Assembly: GCF_014698145.1 (NCBI RefSeq)
Contig: NZ_JACJSM010000009.1
Coordinates: 1-64,000, forward strand
Direction: 5' to 3'
DNA from: Oscillatoria sp. FACHB-1406
GTDB taxonomy: Bacteria; Cyanobacteriota; Cyanobacteriia; Cyanobacteriales; Spirulinaceae
Length of the DNA: 64,000 bases
In this document: in pieces, positions 26,868-35,335 of the stretch
How positions within the stretch are numbered: position 1 is the stretch's first letter
Layout: each line of letters opens with the position of its first letter
Notes under the pieces: generated by a model
The model's input: only the letters and a program-made list of their open reading frames with translations
Database searches by the model: none
What the model was told of the DNA's origin: nothing
Made by a program: the position numbers and the translations under genes

Positions 26868-28010
26868 ATGACCAAAATCCTCATTCTCTATTCCTCCCTC
26901 GGTTCGGGACATATCAGCGCGGCGAAGGCACTGGAGGAAGCTTTTGCTCGTTTTCCTGAAGTGACGGTGACGAGTGAAGATGCTCTCGATTATGCCAGTC
27001 CGATCTATCGCAGTGCAGTTACCCAAGCTTACAAGCAATTAAGCGAGAAAGCGCCGCAGTTATACAAAGCGTTTTATGAAGGCAGCGATACGGCGGATTT
27101 GGAAAAATCCCTCGATAATAACCTCGCTTGGGCAAAAATCGAACGTCTTTTCTTTAGGAAATTGGGTCAGTTGGTACGAGATCTAGACCCCGATGTTATT
27201 GTTTGCGTCCAACAAATTCCCAGTCGTTTTCTGCAATTATTGGAACAAGAAGATAAGCTTTCTAAACCGCAATATGTCGTTATTACCGATATCATTGCCC
27301 ACAGCACTTGGATTAATTACGGTGTTGATGGCTATTTTTTGCCGAATAAATTGGGAGCTAATTTGTTGATTCAACGTGGCGTAAATCCCGATATTCTCCA
27401 CGTTACCGGGATTCCCATCAAGCTGGAGATTATGGAACCAAAAACGAAGGAAGAGGTGCGATCGCGTCTCAATCTTCCCTTAGATGCTCCCGTTATAACC
27501 CTTTTTGGCGGCGGACTCAATTCCCGTCGAGTTCGCGCTATGGTTGTGGATTTGCTAGCGACTTTGCCTTCGGGAACGTTAATCGTGGGGGCGGGGCGCA
27601 ATGAGGATTTGTTGGAGGCCTTGGAAGAAGTTGAAAGCAGTCCGACGGTGGAGTTACGCAAGCTTGGGCTTATCGATTCGGTTGACGATTTGATAGTCGC
27701 AAGCGATGTAGCGATCGCGAAGGCGGGCGGACTGATTAGCAGCGAAATCTTGGCACGCGGTACGCCGACGGTAATTGTGGATCCGATTCCGGGACAAGAA
27801 GAACAGAATGCCGACGCGATCGCGGCAGCAGGGGCAGGCGTACAATTGCGATTATTAGAAATGGTTGCCCCAGCAGTTCGTTATTTGCTCGAACATCCAG
27901 AACGCCTTCAGGAGATGCGAAAATCTGCCCTCGAAATCGGGCAACCTCGCGCTGCGTTGAATATTGCTGAGTGCATTCTTAATGATTGGCGATCGCGGAA
28001 TAATGAATAG
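26868..28010 (+). CDS. MGDG synthase/MurG-like glycosyltransferase
   Basis: 380 residues of the GT28 family. The N-terminal half is of the monogalactosyldiacylglycerol-synthase type (LILYSSLGSGHISAAKALEEAF; YKQLSEKAPQLYKAFYEG). The C-terminal half has the sugar-nucleotide site (LFGGGLNSRRVRAMV; DVAIAKAGGLISSEILARGTP; DPIPGQEEQNADAI). Likely a lipid or polysaccharide glycosyltransferase acting at the inner face of a membrane. In cyanobacteria the first galactolipid step uses a different enzyme (MgdA, a GT2), so the acceptor here is uncertain. Confidence 0.85.
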   Translation: MTKILILYSSLGSGHISAAKALEEAFARFPEVTVTSEDALDYASPIYRSAVTQAYKQLSEKAPQLYKAFYEGSDTADLEKSLDNNLAWAKIERLFFRKLGQLVRDLDPDVIVCVQQIPSRFLQLLEQEDKLSKPQYVVITDIIAHSTWINYGVDGYFLPNKLGANLLIQRGVNPDILHVTGIPIKLEIMEPKTKEEVRSRLNLPLDAPVITLFGGGLNSRRVRAMVVDLLATLPSGTLIVGAGRNEDLLEALEEVESSPTVELRKLGLIDSVDDLIVASDVAIAKAGGLISSEILARGTPTVIVDPIPGQEEQNADAIAAAGAGVQLRLLEMVAPAVRYLLEHPERLQEMRKSALEIGQPRAALNIAECILNDWRSRNNE

Positions 28011-28240
28011 TGAATAATGAATAATGAATGATGAGTGGTGAATGGGGGAATGATGAGTGATGAATAGTGAATGATGAATAATGAATAGTGAATGATGAAT
28101 AATGAATGATGAGTGCTTGAGGAGGAAGCACAATTGGCTCGCTAACTCCTATTTGGGACGTTCCAACAAGCCCTAATTATCCATTATCCATTGTCAATTA
28201 TCCATTACCTAATTATCCATTATCCATTGTCAATTATCCA
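28005..28240. repeat. Long heptameric repeat tract between convergent genes
   Basis: From 28005 to about 28113 the 7-base units are GAATAAT, GAATAGT, GAATGAT and variants, more than ten in a row. From about 28172 to 28242 they are TTATCCA/TTGTCAA. The tract lies between convergent genes, so it is a shared 3' region. Confidence 0.8.
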
Positions 28241-28891
28241 TTATTTACTTCGTTCTTCTAAGACGCGATAAACATCCCGCAATTCAACGTTATGGTGTGC
28301 CATCGCGACGAGGGCGTGATAAAACAAATCGGCGACTTCGGAAGCGATCGCGCTTTTATCGTCATCCTTACAAGCCATCACCACTTCTGCGGCTTCTTCC
28401 CCAATTTTTTTCAAGATTTTGTTATCGCCGCCGTTGAATAACTTGCAGGTGTAAGACGTTTCGAGGGGATTATCGCGGCGATCGCGAATTGTTTCGTACA
28501 ATCCCGATAACGTATTGGCTGGCGGCGCTTCTTTCCCCTCCCCGACTTGATGGAAACAACTGCGCTCGCCCGTATGACAAGCGATATCGCCGATTTGTTC
28601 GATCGCGACCAAAATCGCATCGCTATCGCAATCGTAACGCAGCGATCGCACCTTTTGGAGGTGTCCGGAAGTTGCCCCCTTATGCCACAATTCTTGGCGC
28701 GAGCGGCTCCAGTACCACATTTCCCCCGTTTGCAGCGTTTTCTCCAGGGATTCTCGATTCATCCAGGCCATCATTAGCACCGTACCATCGAGGTAATCCT
28801 GCGCGATCGCTGGAACTAAACCTTGTTCGTTGTAGCGGATGCGATCGAGGGGAATGGCGCGATCGAGACTTGACGGGGAAACAGTAGACAT
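28241..28891 (-). CDS. hisIE: Bifunctional histidine biosynthesis protein HisIE
   Basis: 216 residues that fuse two consecutive steps. The N-terminal phosphoribosyl-AMP cyclohydrolase (about 15-115) has [18 protein letters not shown](Y)[17 protein letters not shown], and the metal residues in DCDSDAILV and CHTGERSCF. The C-terminal phosphoribosyl-ATP pyrophosphatase (about 125-216) has [20 protein letters not shown] and [11 protein letters not shown]. Order and length are usual for cyanobacteria. Not linked to other his genes here. Confidence 0.96.
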   Translation of the reverse strand: MSTVSPSSLDRAIPLDRIRYNEQGLVPAIAQDYLDGTVLMMAWMNRESLEKTLQTGEMWYWSRSRQELWHKGATSGHLQKVRSLRYDCDSDAILVAIEQIGDIACHTGERSCFHQVGEGKEAPPANTLSGLYETIRDRRDNPLETSYTCKLFNGGDNKILKKIGEEAAEVVMACKDDDKSAIASEVADLFYHALVAMAHHNVELRDVYRVLEERSK

Positions 28892-28941
28892 TGCAGAAAC
28901 TTAACTATCGGGCTTGTAGCTCCAATATTGTATAGTCTCCT

Positions 28942-29058
28942 ATGATAATTCGTAATTCGTAATTCGTAATTCGTAATTCCCCCCTCATCATTCACCATTC
29001 ACCCATTCATAATTCATCATTCATAACTCATAATTCCCCCACTCATCATTCATAACTT
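28942..29058. repeat. Heptameric repeats between hisIE and phosphatase genes
   Basis: TAATTCG units at 28947-28977, then TTCATCA/TTCATAA-type heptamers to about 29055. Confidence 0.75.
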
Positions 29059-29065
29059 AAGAGTA

Positions 29066-29824
29066 TTACGAGCGGCTATAACGTAATCCTCGCCGCCCTC
29101 CTAAAAGCTTAAGGGGATGAACTTTGGTTACGACTTCTTCTAAGGGGAGAACGCGCTGCCGATCCGTCAGCGTATTGACTTGATAGACTTGTTGATTGGT
29201 ATAGTCAAAACCCGTCAGCCAGCCGCTTTGGTGGTGATAAGCCCCTGTATCGATATCGAGCCAACCGCAACCGCGCGCTAATTTTCCAGGCTGAACGCCG
29301 GGGAGGGTAAAGGTGATCGTATGACCGGCGATAATTAGTTTGTCTGGGAAAAAGGGTTCGACCATGTAATGAAATTCATCGCGAATCCAGCAAAACTGTT
29401 CGATAGTTTGCTCTTCGAGGGGCATTTGCGGATGCACGCCTGCATGAACTAGCCAAATATCGCCTAAATCTAGGTAGGCGGGCAGATTTTTTAGCCATTC
29501 AAAATGTTCGGGCGGAATTCCGCGATCGCCGTAACTGTCGAGGGTGGCTTGACCGCCGCTGTAGAGCCAGGATTGACGAATGTGATGGGGCAAATCTGGC
29601 TCTTCTAGGACATCGAGAAACATTTGTTCGTGGTTGCCGAGCAAACAAGGACAGTTATTTGACATCACGAATTCTACAACTCGATCGCTGTCCGGGCCGC
29701 GATCGATTAAGTCGCCCACAAAGTAAATCATATCCTCCGCAGTGGGTGCGATCGCATCTAGTAACTGCATGAGTGCATCGTAGTAACCATGCACATCTCC
29801 AATAAAAATTCGACGCTTTGTCAT
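29066..29824 (-). CDS. Metallophosphoesterase (PPP-like)
   Basis: 252 residues from the ATG at 29824, placed directly before the first metal motif (MTKRRIFIGDVHGYYDAL) and preceded by AAGGGAA. It carries the calcineurin-like metal motifs GDVHG, GDLIDRG, GNHE and a later GH pair (LIIAGHT). It belongs with small bacterial PPP-type phosphatases and ApaH relatives; substrate (phosphoprotein or dinucleoside polyphosphate) cannot be told. The frame is open to 29959, but the extra residues resemble nothing. A kinase fusion is encoded in the same window, but no direct link can be claimed. Confidence 0.88.
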   Translation of the reverse strand: MTKRRIFIGDVHGYYDALMQLLDAIAPTAEDMIYFVGDLIDRGPDSDRVVEFVMSNNCPCLLGNHEQMFLDVLEEPDLPHHIRQSWLYSGGQATLDSYGDRGIPPEHFEWLKNLPAYLDLGDIWLVHAGVHPQMPLEEQTIEQFCWIRDEFHYMVEPFFPDKLIIAGHTITFTLPGVQPGKLARGCGWLDIDTGAYHHQSGWLTGFDYTNQQVYQVNTLTDRQRVLPLEEVVTKVHPLKLLGGRRGLRYSRS

Positions 29825-30090
29825 TGTTTCCCTTCGCACATCCAAAAATACATCGAACAGCAGATTTTCCTTAACATCGAGCAATCCTAACGATTTCCCC
29901 GAGTGAGAGGGATTGTTTGTTATGCCGATCTGTTTAACGTTCCCGATTTTGACTGGCAACCACTATTTAATTATAGGAACTGCTATAAGAACCGCGACGG
30001 GCTGCACTTTCTGCTCTTATACGTTAGCAGCCCTTCGCGCGGAAAATCCGTTAGACTTAACCCTAGATAAGGTTTGAGGTTCAGTAGGGC

Positions 30091-30690
30091 GTGACTTATT
30101 CTACAGCAGTAAAAATTAATATTTTGCAACAGCCAACGAGTGGAGCATGGGTCGAACAGGCGATCGCGAATCTCGATGAAGTCTTACTCGACCATTCCCA
30201 CTGCGAACGCAAAGCAGCAGCCACGGCACTCAATCTCATGTTTCGCTACCCTGCGCGCGAGGAACTCGTCCGACAACTGACGGCGATCGCGCGCGAGGAA
30301 CTGGAACATTTCGAGCAAGTCAATCAATGGCTGGCACGACGAGGCGTACCGCTTGCACCGCTGAACGCGCCGCCCTACGCTGCCGGACTCAAAGCGCAAG
30401 TCCGCCGCGCCGAACCGCACCGATTGCTGGATTCCTTGCTTGTTTCGGCGTTAATTGAAGCGCGATCGCACGAACGCCTCGCCCTCCTCGGGGAATATTG
30501 CCCCGATCCCGAACTGGCTAAATTCTACCGCGCTCTGGTCGCCTCAGAAGCTCGACACTACGGCGTTTATTGGCTGCTTGCCGATACTTACTGCGATCGC
30601 GCCGTCGTGCAAAGTCGCCTCGAAGAACTCGCCGTTATTGAGAGCGAACTGCTTGCCACCTTACACCCAGAACCCCGCGTCCACAGTTGA
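30091..30690 (+). CDS. miaE: tRNA 2-methylthio-isopentenyladenosine hydroxylase MiaE
   Basis: 199 residues from a GTG start. A ferritin-like diiron monooxygenase that hydroxylates the prenyl side chain of ms2i6A37 in tRNA. Ligand-bearing helices are visible: DEVLLDHSHCERKAAATALNLM, REELEHFEQVNQWL, and LIEARSHERLALL with later EARHY. Length is usual. It lies 113 bp upstream of a tRNA-Leu(UAA) gene, one of the tRNAs reading codons that start with U and likely to carry A37 modification; the proximity is probably chance. Cytoplasmic. Confidence 0.93.
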   Translation: MTYSTAVKINILQQPTSGAWVEQAIANLDEVLLDHSHCERKAAATALNLMFRYPAREELVRQLTAIAREELEHFEQVNQWLARRGVPLAPLNAPPYAAGLKAQVRRAEPHRLLDSLLVSALIEARSHERLALLGEYCPDPELAKFYRALVASEARHYGVYWLLADTYCDRAVVQSRLEELAVIESELLATLHPEPRVHS

Positions 30691-30803
30691 GCGAAATTCC
30701 CCGTATCGGGTAGGTTTGCCAAAAAATTCAGCATTAAGGCAGCGATCGCGTTTTTAATTGACACAAATGCTGCTACACTAAATAAGCTAACCTCAAAGGT
30801 TAT

Positions 30804-30889
30804 GGGGGCGTGGCGGAATGGTAGACGCTGCGGACTTAAAATCCGTTGACCCTGAACAAGTCGTGTGGGTTCAAGTCCCACCGCCCCCA
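30804..30889 (+). tRNA. tRNA-Leu (anticodon UAA), no intron
   Basis: 86 nt with acceptor stem GGGGGCG/CGCCCCC and discriminator A. Anticodon arm GCGGA-CTTAAAA-TCCGT gives UAA. The variable arm is long, as in class II tRNAs, and the T arm is GTGGGTTCAAGTCCCAC. The group I intron found after the first anticodon base in many cyanobacterial copies of this gene is absent. CCA is not encoded. Confidence 0.96.
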
Positions 30890-31125
30890 TTCTAATTCGT
30901 AGTTCGTAATTCGTAATTCGTAATTGGGAGTCTTAGCTTAGGACATTGGGTAGGGTGGGCAGCGCCCACCAGCCAAGACTTTCAGCGGGGAGGGCGGGTT
31001 TTTATTTCTAGATCGCTCTCATAACAATAGTTTCAGCTAAACCCGCCCCTACAAGTCTTGTTAACTTTTTTTATGCCCTCCTACTTACAGGCGATTTATT
31101 CTTTCTTTATGTCAGTGCTATTCGA
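30890..31125. repeat. Repeat-derived gap after tRNA-Leu
   Basis: TAATTCG heptamers at 30892-30924, then a degenerate relative of family D: GGTGGGCAGCGCCCACC at 30953-30969 and a GTCAGTGCTATTC right end near 31112-31124. No gene. Confidence 0.55.
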
Positions 31126-31599
31126 TTAGGGCTGAGTTTCGCACGCACCAATACTCACCCACTCGCTCGAACCATCTTGCCAATGTTCCTTTTTCCAAAT
31201 CGGGGCATTATGCTTGAGCGTATCAATTGCGTAACGACACGCTTCAAACGCTTCACCGCGATGGGGACAACCAACCGCCACCAAAACGCTAATTTCGCCA
31301 ATTTGAAGTTTCCCAACGCGATGGTGAATAATCACTCGATTGGTACTCGGCCAGGTTACTTGAATTTCTGCGGCAATTTTGCGGAATATTTCTAACGCCA
31401 TCGGTTCGTAGGCTTGATATTCCAAAAAAGCGACGGATTTTCCATCAGTTTTATTACGAACCGTACCGCTCATTACGACAACTGCCCCATTACTTGCATT
31501 ATCCGCTAACCCATACGCTTCTTCTAAGGAAAGGGGGGCAAACGTAATGCGAAAGGCGTTTCTTTCTACAATTTTGGAGTCGGCAAGAGAGGGAATCAT
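31126..31599 (-). CDS. moaE: Molybdopterin synthase catalytic subunit MoaE
   Basis: 157 residues from the ATG at 31599 (upstream frame to a TTG at 31626 is short and unneeded). MoaE transfers sulfur from thiocarboxylated MoaD to precursor Z, making molybdopterin. Family signatures: SGAVVVMSGTVRN-like segment (NGAVVVMSGTVRNKTDGK), FLEYQAYEPMA, HRVGKLQIGEISVLVAVGCPHR, and the catalytic lysines in LKHNAPIWKKEHW. Other moa genes are not in the window. Cytoplasmic. Confidence 0.95.
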   Translation of the reverse strand: MIPSLADSKIVERNAFRITFAPLSLEEAYGLADNASNGAVVVMSGTVRNKTDGKSVAFLEYQAYEPMALEIFRKIAAEIQVTWPSTNRVIIHHRVGKLQIGEISVLVAVGCPHRGEAFEACRYAIDTLKHNAPIWKKEHWQDGSSEWVSIGACETQP

Positions 31600-31642
31600 G
31601 AAACTATAGCAATCCTTTCTTAACAAGGGGTGAAATCGTCGT

Positions 31643-31747
31643 AATGCCGATTCCTAACCGCGATACACTGATTTTTTTCCTGTAGGGGCATAACACTGTT
31701 ATGCCCTCTTGGTTATGTTCTCTTGGGGAATCGTGCAAAATCAATGG
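31643..31747. repeat. Family A miniature element, degraded copy
   Basis: Starts GCCGATTCC, keeps the GTAGGGGCATAACACTGTTATGCCC core at 31682-31706 and ends GTGCAAAATCAATGGA. The terminal repeats have drifted, and a short internal duplication (CTCTTGG...TCTCTTGG) is present. Confidence 0.65.
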
Positions 31748-31846
31748 ATCCAGTAGTGGCAATCGTGAATAATAGAAAAAGAAGCTGAAACCCAGCAATT
31801 GCACATTCATTTTATCCTTATCTGCTCATCTAAATTCTCGAACGAT

Positions 31847-32077
31847 ATGGAACAAAACACCGATCCGTTGGATGCAGTCGAACTGAAGTCAGAAAAAGGC
31901 GCGGACTACACCCCACTGAGAGACCTGCTGAAGACGCAACAATCGAAGGACGCGGACAAAGAAACCATGATAGTGATGCTCGAAATTGCGGGACGGAGAA
32001 GGCAAGTTTGGTTAGATACTGAAAGCATCGACACATTTCCCTGCGCCGACTGCGTACTACACCCCATTGTTTATTGA
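31847..32077 (+). pseudogene. Broken GUN4-domain gene
   Basis: From the ATG at 31847 the frame gives 76 residues. Residues 18-70 match the start of a GUN4 domain: GADYTPLRDLLKTQQSKDADKETMIVML, AGRRRQVWLDTESIDTFPC. In intact GUN4 proteins FPC is followed by xDLRTIDQLWVKYS; here FPCADCVL is followed by a stop. Restoring one base after GAC (32049) recovers D-L-R-T, which indicates a frameshift, after which similarity is lost. GUN4 binds porphyrins and stimulates Mg-chelatase, and GUN4 domains also occur in regulatory proteins; this remnant cannot bind as a full domain. Confidence 0.75.
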
Positions 32078-32313
32078 GATTTAGGATGGGATGCGTCACG
32101 TTTGTGTAGGGGCATTGCTGGCGATCGCTGAGTAAATATACAGATGTCTCTCGCTCTGTCAACCTATCGGTAAAAACTACACGGGTTTTTCACCATAACT
32201 TCACGAAAATTTTGCATTATTAGGCATTCACGCGAGTAAATTGGTAAATAGGTGCTATTCGCTTTCGGTATTAGCGATCGCCATTCCGCCCAAACTTCGT
32301 TACCTATATCGGT

Positions 32314-32853
32314 ATGCCTGCACTTTCCGCCTGGACTCAATATCAACAAACCGCCCTCCTGAGAGGAGAAATTATTTTGAACGCGCAGTCCCATACAGCT
32401 TGGGGTGGCGCTTGTACGGCGAGTATGTATCTGCCGATGGCGCGATTGCTCGTTTGGCAGCAAGTTACGAACTATCCGCGTTGGGTTCACTACTTCCCCG
32501 ATATCGTCGAAAGTCGGGTTTTACCGGAAGCCGAAGGTTTGACTTCTGGGTACAAGCGATTGTATCAAACGGCTCGCAAAGCTTTTCTGATGCTGGCGGT
32601 TGAGGTGGAAATTTACCTCAAAGCGATCGAAGTTGTCCAGCAGCAAATCCAATTTCGCATGGAAAAAGGAAGTTTCGTCGATTTCAGCGCCGATCTCAAG
32701 TTAGAAGACTTTGAGAACGGCACTCTCCTATCCTACAGCGTTGCTGCTACTCCCTTAATCCCCGTCCCCGGACTGTTGATTCAGCAAGCGATGCACTTCG
32801 ATTTACCCACGAATATGCGGAAAATGCGTCAGGTTTTGTGCGATCGCGCTTAG
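32314..32853 (+). CDS. SRPBCC-fold protein, cyanobacterial
   Basis: 179 residues. The pattern resembles START/polyketide cyclase-type SRPBCC proteins: an N-terminal strand region, then ARLLVWQQVTNYPRWVHYFPDIVESRVL, central strands (LMLAVEVEIYLKAIEVVQQQIQFRMEKGSFVDFSADLKLEDFENGTLLSYSV), and a long C-terminal helix. These proteins bind hydrophobic ligands; no catalytic residue can be assigned. It is the last gene before convergent hemF, with a hairpin terminator for hemF between them. Cytoplasmic. Confidence 0.72.
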   Translation: MPALSAWTQYQQTALLRGEIILNAQSHTAWGGACTASMYLPMARLLVWQQVTNYPRWVHYFPDIVESRVLPEAEGLTSGYKRLYQTARKAFLMLAVEVEIYLKAIEVVQQQIQFRMEKGSFVDFSADLKLEDFENGTLLSYSVAATPLIPVPGLLIQQAMHFDLPTNMRKMRQVLCDRA

Positions 32854-32920
32854 AGGCTATATCGTGAAGAAAATCTCGAATTCTCAGTTGGGCAAGCATT
32901 GTCTTTCCCGATTTTAAATC

Positions 32921-32949
32921 AAAAAAAAGGGACGGTATTGAACCGCCCT
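32921..32949 (-). terminator. Rho-independent terminator of hemF
   Basis: On the minus strand: GGGCGGT-TCAAT-ACCGTCCC (one bulge) followed by eight U, 33 nt after the hemF stop codon. A canonical intrinsic terminator. Confidence 0.85.
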
Positions 32950-32981
32950 AGAAGGAGATTACACGGGTAAAATAGTCATCT

Positions 32982-34235
32982 TTAAGGGGCTTCGTCTGGG
33001 TAGACTTTTTGATACTCCTCCAATTCTTCGACGGAGAGTAACGGCTTAAAAGCTTCTTGGCGCGATTGCAATAAACTTTGAGCTAGCGCCGACATTTCGC
33101 GATCGCGCAATCCTGCATCTGTTAGTTCGTCGAAGCAGCGATGATAAACTTGCTCCAGTTCGTGGTGAAATTTAAACCGTAAATCCCGCGCTTTATTTTC
33201 ATCGGATTGCTTCCAGTTAACCCAATCTTGCGCTTTGAGAAACACTTCCGTTAACTCCGCTTCCGGCGTTCCCGGTTCGGGTTGATAGCCATATTCCCAG
33301 CGGGTTAAGGGCGGCAGCGACATTAAAATCGATTCGGTGCGCCCGTTGGTTTGCAAGCCGAAAATCGTGCCGCGATCGTAAACTAAATTAAACTCAACGT
33401 AGCGTCCCCGGCGATACAATTGGAAGTTACGTTCGCGATCGCCGTATCCCAAATCTTTTCTGCGATCGACAATAGGCAAATACGCCGGTAAGAAGGAATG
33501 CCCGCAGCTTTGAGCGAACGCAAACAAATCTTCCCAACCGCGCCCCACAAAACCGACTTCTTTCGCGTACTGCCCCGCCTCCTGTTCCGGATTTGAACCG
33601 CAGTACAACTGCCCGCGATAATCTTGGTAATCAAAGAAAATCCCGCCTACGCCCCGTGCTTCTTGGCGATGTTTCAGGTAAAAATATTCATCGCACCAGC
33701 GTTTAAACACATTGTAATATTCCGGGTGATGCGCGTTGCACGCTTGCTGGATGGTTTTGTGGAAATGAATGACATCTTCAACAAAAGGATAGTACGGCGT
33801 GAGATCGATACCACCGCCAAACCACCAAATCGGGCCAGCTTCAAAGTAACGATAGTTGAGGTGAACGGTGGGAATGTAAGGACTGCGCGGGTGGAGAACC
33901 ATTGAAGTTCCCGTCGCAAAGTAGCTGTGTCCTGCTGCTTCCGGGCGTTGCGCCAAAATTGAAGGCGGAAGCGTATCCCCCCACACCGCCGAGAAATTAA
34001 CGCCGCCTTGCTCGAATACACCGCCATCGCGAATCACGCGCGTGCGCCCGCCGCCGCCGCCTTCTCGCTCCCAGCTATCCTCCTTAAACTTCGCTTTGCC
34101 ATCGATTTCTTCTAAACCTTGGCAGATTTCATCTTGTAAGTCCATTACGAACTGCTTTGCTCGGTCTTTGGAGTCCGCAGGCGGCATTCTGTTTTCGGTC
34201 GTGGGTTGGGGAAGGGGTTGGACGCGATCGCTCAT
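32982..34235 (-). CDS. hemF: Aerobic coproporphyrinogen III oxidase HemF
   Basis: 417 residues. Oxygen-dependent oxidative decarboxylation of coproporphyrinogen III to protoporphyrinogen IX for heme and chlorophyll. The core (about 25-341) shows [87 protein letters not shown] and PGTPEAEL. Residues 342-417 form a helical, charged C-terminal extension ([23 protein letters not shown]...) beyond the usual end, whose role is unknown. It is divergent from the ho-hemN pair, which encodes the heme oxygenase and the oxygen-independent counterpart. Cytoplasmic. Confidence 0.95.
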   Translation of the reverse strand: MSDRVQPLPQPTTENRMPPADSKDRAKQFVMDLQDEICQGLEEIDGKAKFKEDSWEREGGGGGRTRVIRDGGVFEQGGVNFSAVWGDTLPPSILAQRPEAAGHSYFATGTSMVLHPRSPYIPTVHLNYRYFEAGPIWWFGGGIDLTPYYPFVEDVIHFHKTIQQACNAHHPEYYNVFKRWCDEYFYLKHRQEARGVGGIFFDYQDYRGQLYCGSNPEQEAGQYAKEVGFVGRGWEDLFAFAQSCGHSFLPAYLPIVDRRKDLGYGDRERNFQLYRRGRYVEFNLVYDRGTIFGLQTNGRTESILMSLPPLTRWEYGYQPEPGTPEAELTEVFLKAQDWVNWKQSDENKARDLRFKFHHELEQVYHRCFDELTDAGLRDREMSALAQSLLQSRQEAFKPLLSVEELEEYQKVYPDEAP

Positions 34236-34477
34236 AACTTCTCAATTCCTTCGTTGCTGAAAAATTTGCCTTTAATAACTCTATGGATATAGACCGCTTT
34301 AAGAGCGATTTCTTTTCAAATCTTCACATCCTGCCGTTAAAGCACGGATTAATAGGCTTTGTAGCGTTACTCGTTCCCTCCAATGTAAAGTTTTGAAAAC
34401 TTATTTATCTCCAAATGCTTTATCGCTATAGAGTGATTAAACGAAATCGCCCATTTCCCAGCTTAGGAGAGCAACCC

Positions 34478-35230
34478 ATGACTTGCGACTTAGCAACGCA
34501 ACTGCGAGAAGGAACCAAGCAATCCCACACCCTAGCGGAAAACACCGCCTTTATGAAATGCTTCCTTAAAGGGATTGTGGAAAGAGAACCACTCCGCAAA
34601 CTTTTTGCCGATTTGTACTTCGTTTACAGTACCCTAGAAGCAGAACTCGAACGCCACATCGAGCATCCGGCTGTCGGAGCGATTTATTTCCCCGAATTAA
34701 ACCGTAAAGAGAAGTTAGAGCAAGACTTAGCGTATTTTTATGGGGAAGATTGGCACGATTTGATTCATGCGTCCGCAGCGGGAAAAACCTATGTCGCGCG
34801 CATCAAAGAAATTTCCAACAACGAACCCGAACTCCTGATTGCTCATGCCTACGTTCGTTATATGGGCGATCTTTCCGGCGGACAAGCCCTGAAAAATATT
34901 ATCCGTTCTGCCTTAAAATTACCGAGCGATCGCAGCATTAACTTCTATGAATTCAATGCAATTTCCACCGTTGAAGCGCGGCGAGAATTCAAAAATAAAT
35001 ATCGCGACGCGCTCGATCGACTGCCGATTGATAAGACTACCGTTGCCAGAATTGTTGAAGAAGCAAATTATGCGTTTGCGCTCAATCGCGATGTCGTTCA
35101 TGAATTAGAAAACGAAGTAAAAGCCGCCATAGGTATTCATGTTTTCGAGTTACTAACGCGCCAAGATATTCCAGGTAGTACCGAACGCGCTCCCGGAAAA
35201 CCAGCAGTAGAATTAGTCGCGGTTGAATAA
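34478..35230 (+). CDS. ho: Heme oxygenase (biliverdin-forming)
   Basis: 250 residues from the ATG at 34478, 10 nt after AGGAG; the open frame upstream to 34415 is not needed. It opens heme to biliverdin IX-alpha, iron and CO, feeding phycobilin synthesis. The proximal heme ligand lies in LREGTKQSHTLAENT, and the distal helix is YVRYMGDLSGGQALKNI. Followed after 105 bp by hemN on the same strand. In Synechocystis a second heme oxygenase gene (ho2) sits with hemN in a micro-oxic operon under ChlR; the same pairing here suggests this is the low-oxygen type, but that is inferred from order only. Confidence 0.94.
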   Translation: MTCDLATQLREGTKQSHTLAENTAFMKCFLKGIVEREPLRKLFADLYFVYSTLEAELERHIEHPAVGAIYFPELNRKEKLEQDLAYFYGEDWHDLIHASAAGKTYVARIKEISNNEPELLIAHAYVRYMGDLSGGQALKNIIRSALKLPSDRSINFYEFNAISTVEARREFKNKYRDALDRLPIDKTTVARIVEEANYAFALNRDVVHELENEVKAAIGIHVFELLTRQDIPGSTERAPGKPAVELVAVE

Positions 35231-35300
35231 TGAATAATGGATAATACGATGATACGGCTTAAAGTATTTTAAGCTATTATCAACTATCCATTATTTATCG
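35228..35300. repeat. Heptamer-like repeats between ho and hemN
   Basis: TGAATAATGGATAAT at the ho stop and CTATCCATTATTTAT near 35285 are inverted copies of the same repeat unit around ATACGGCTTAAAGTATT; a weak hairpin between the two genes. Confidence 0.5.
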
Positions 35301-35335
35301 TTTTTTTACATTAGAAACTTTCCTCAAAAACTGTA

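Noticed and set aside
28005-28115. Possible CRISPR array
   Set aside because: Units are 7 bases with no spacers, and no cas gene is present in the window.
29825-29959. Longer start for the phosphatase
   Set aside because: The metal motif begins right after the ATG at 29824, which has a ribosome site; the upstream residues are not family-like.
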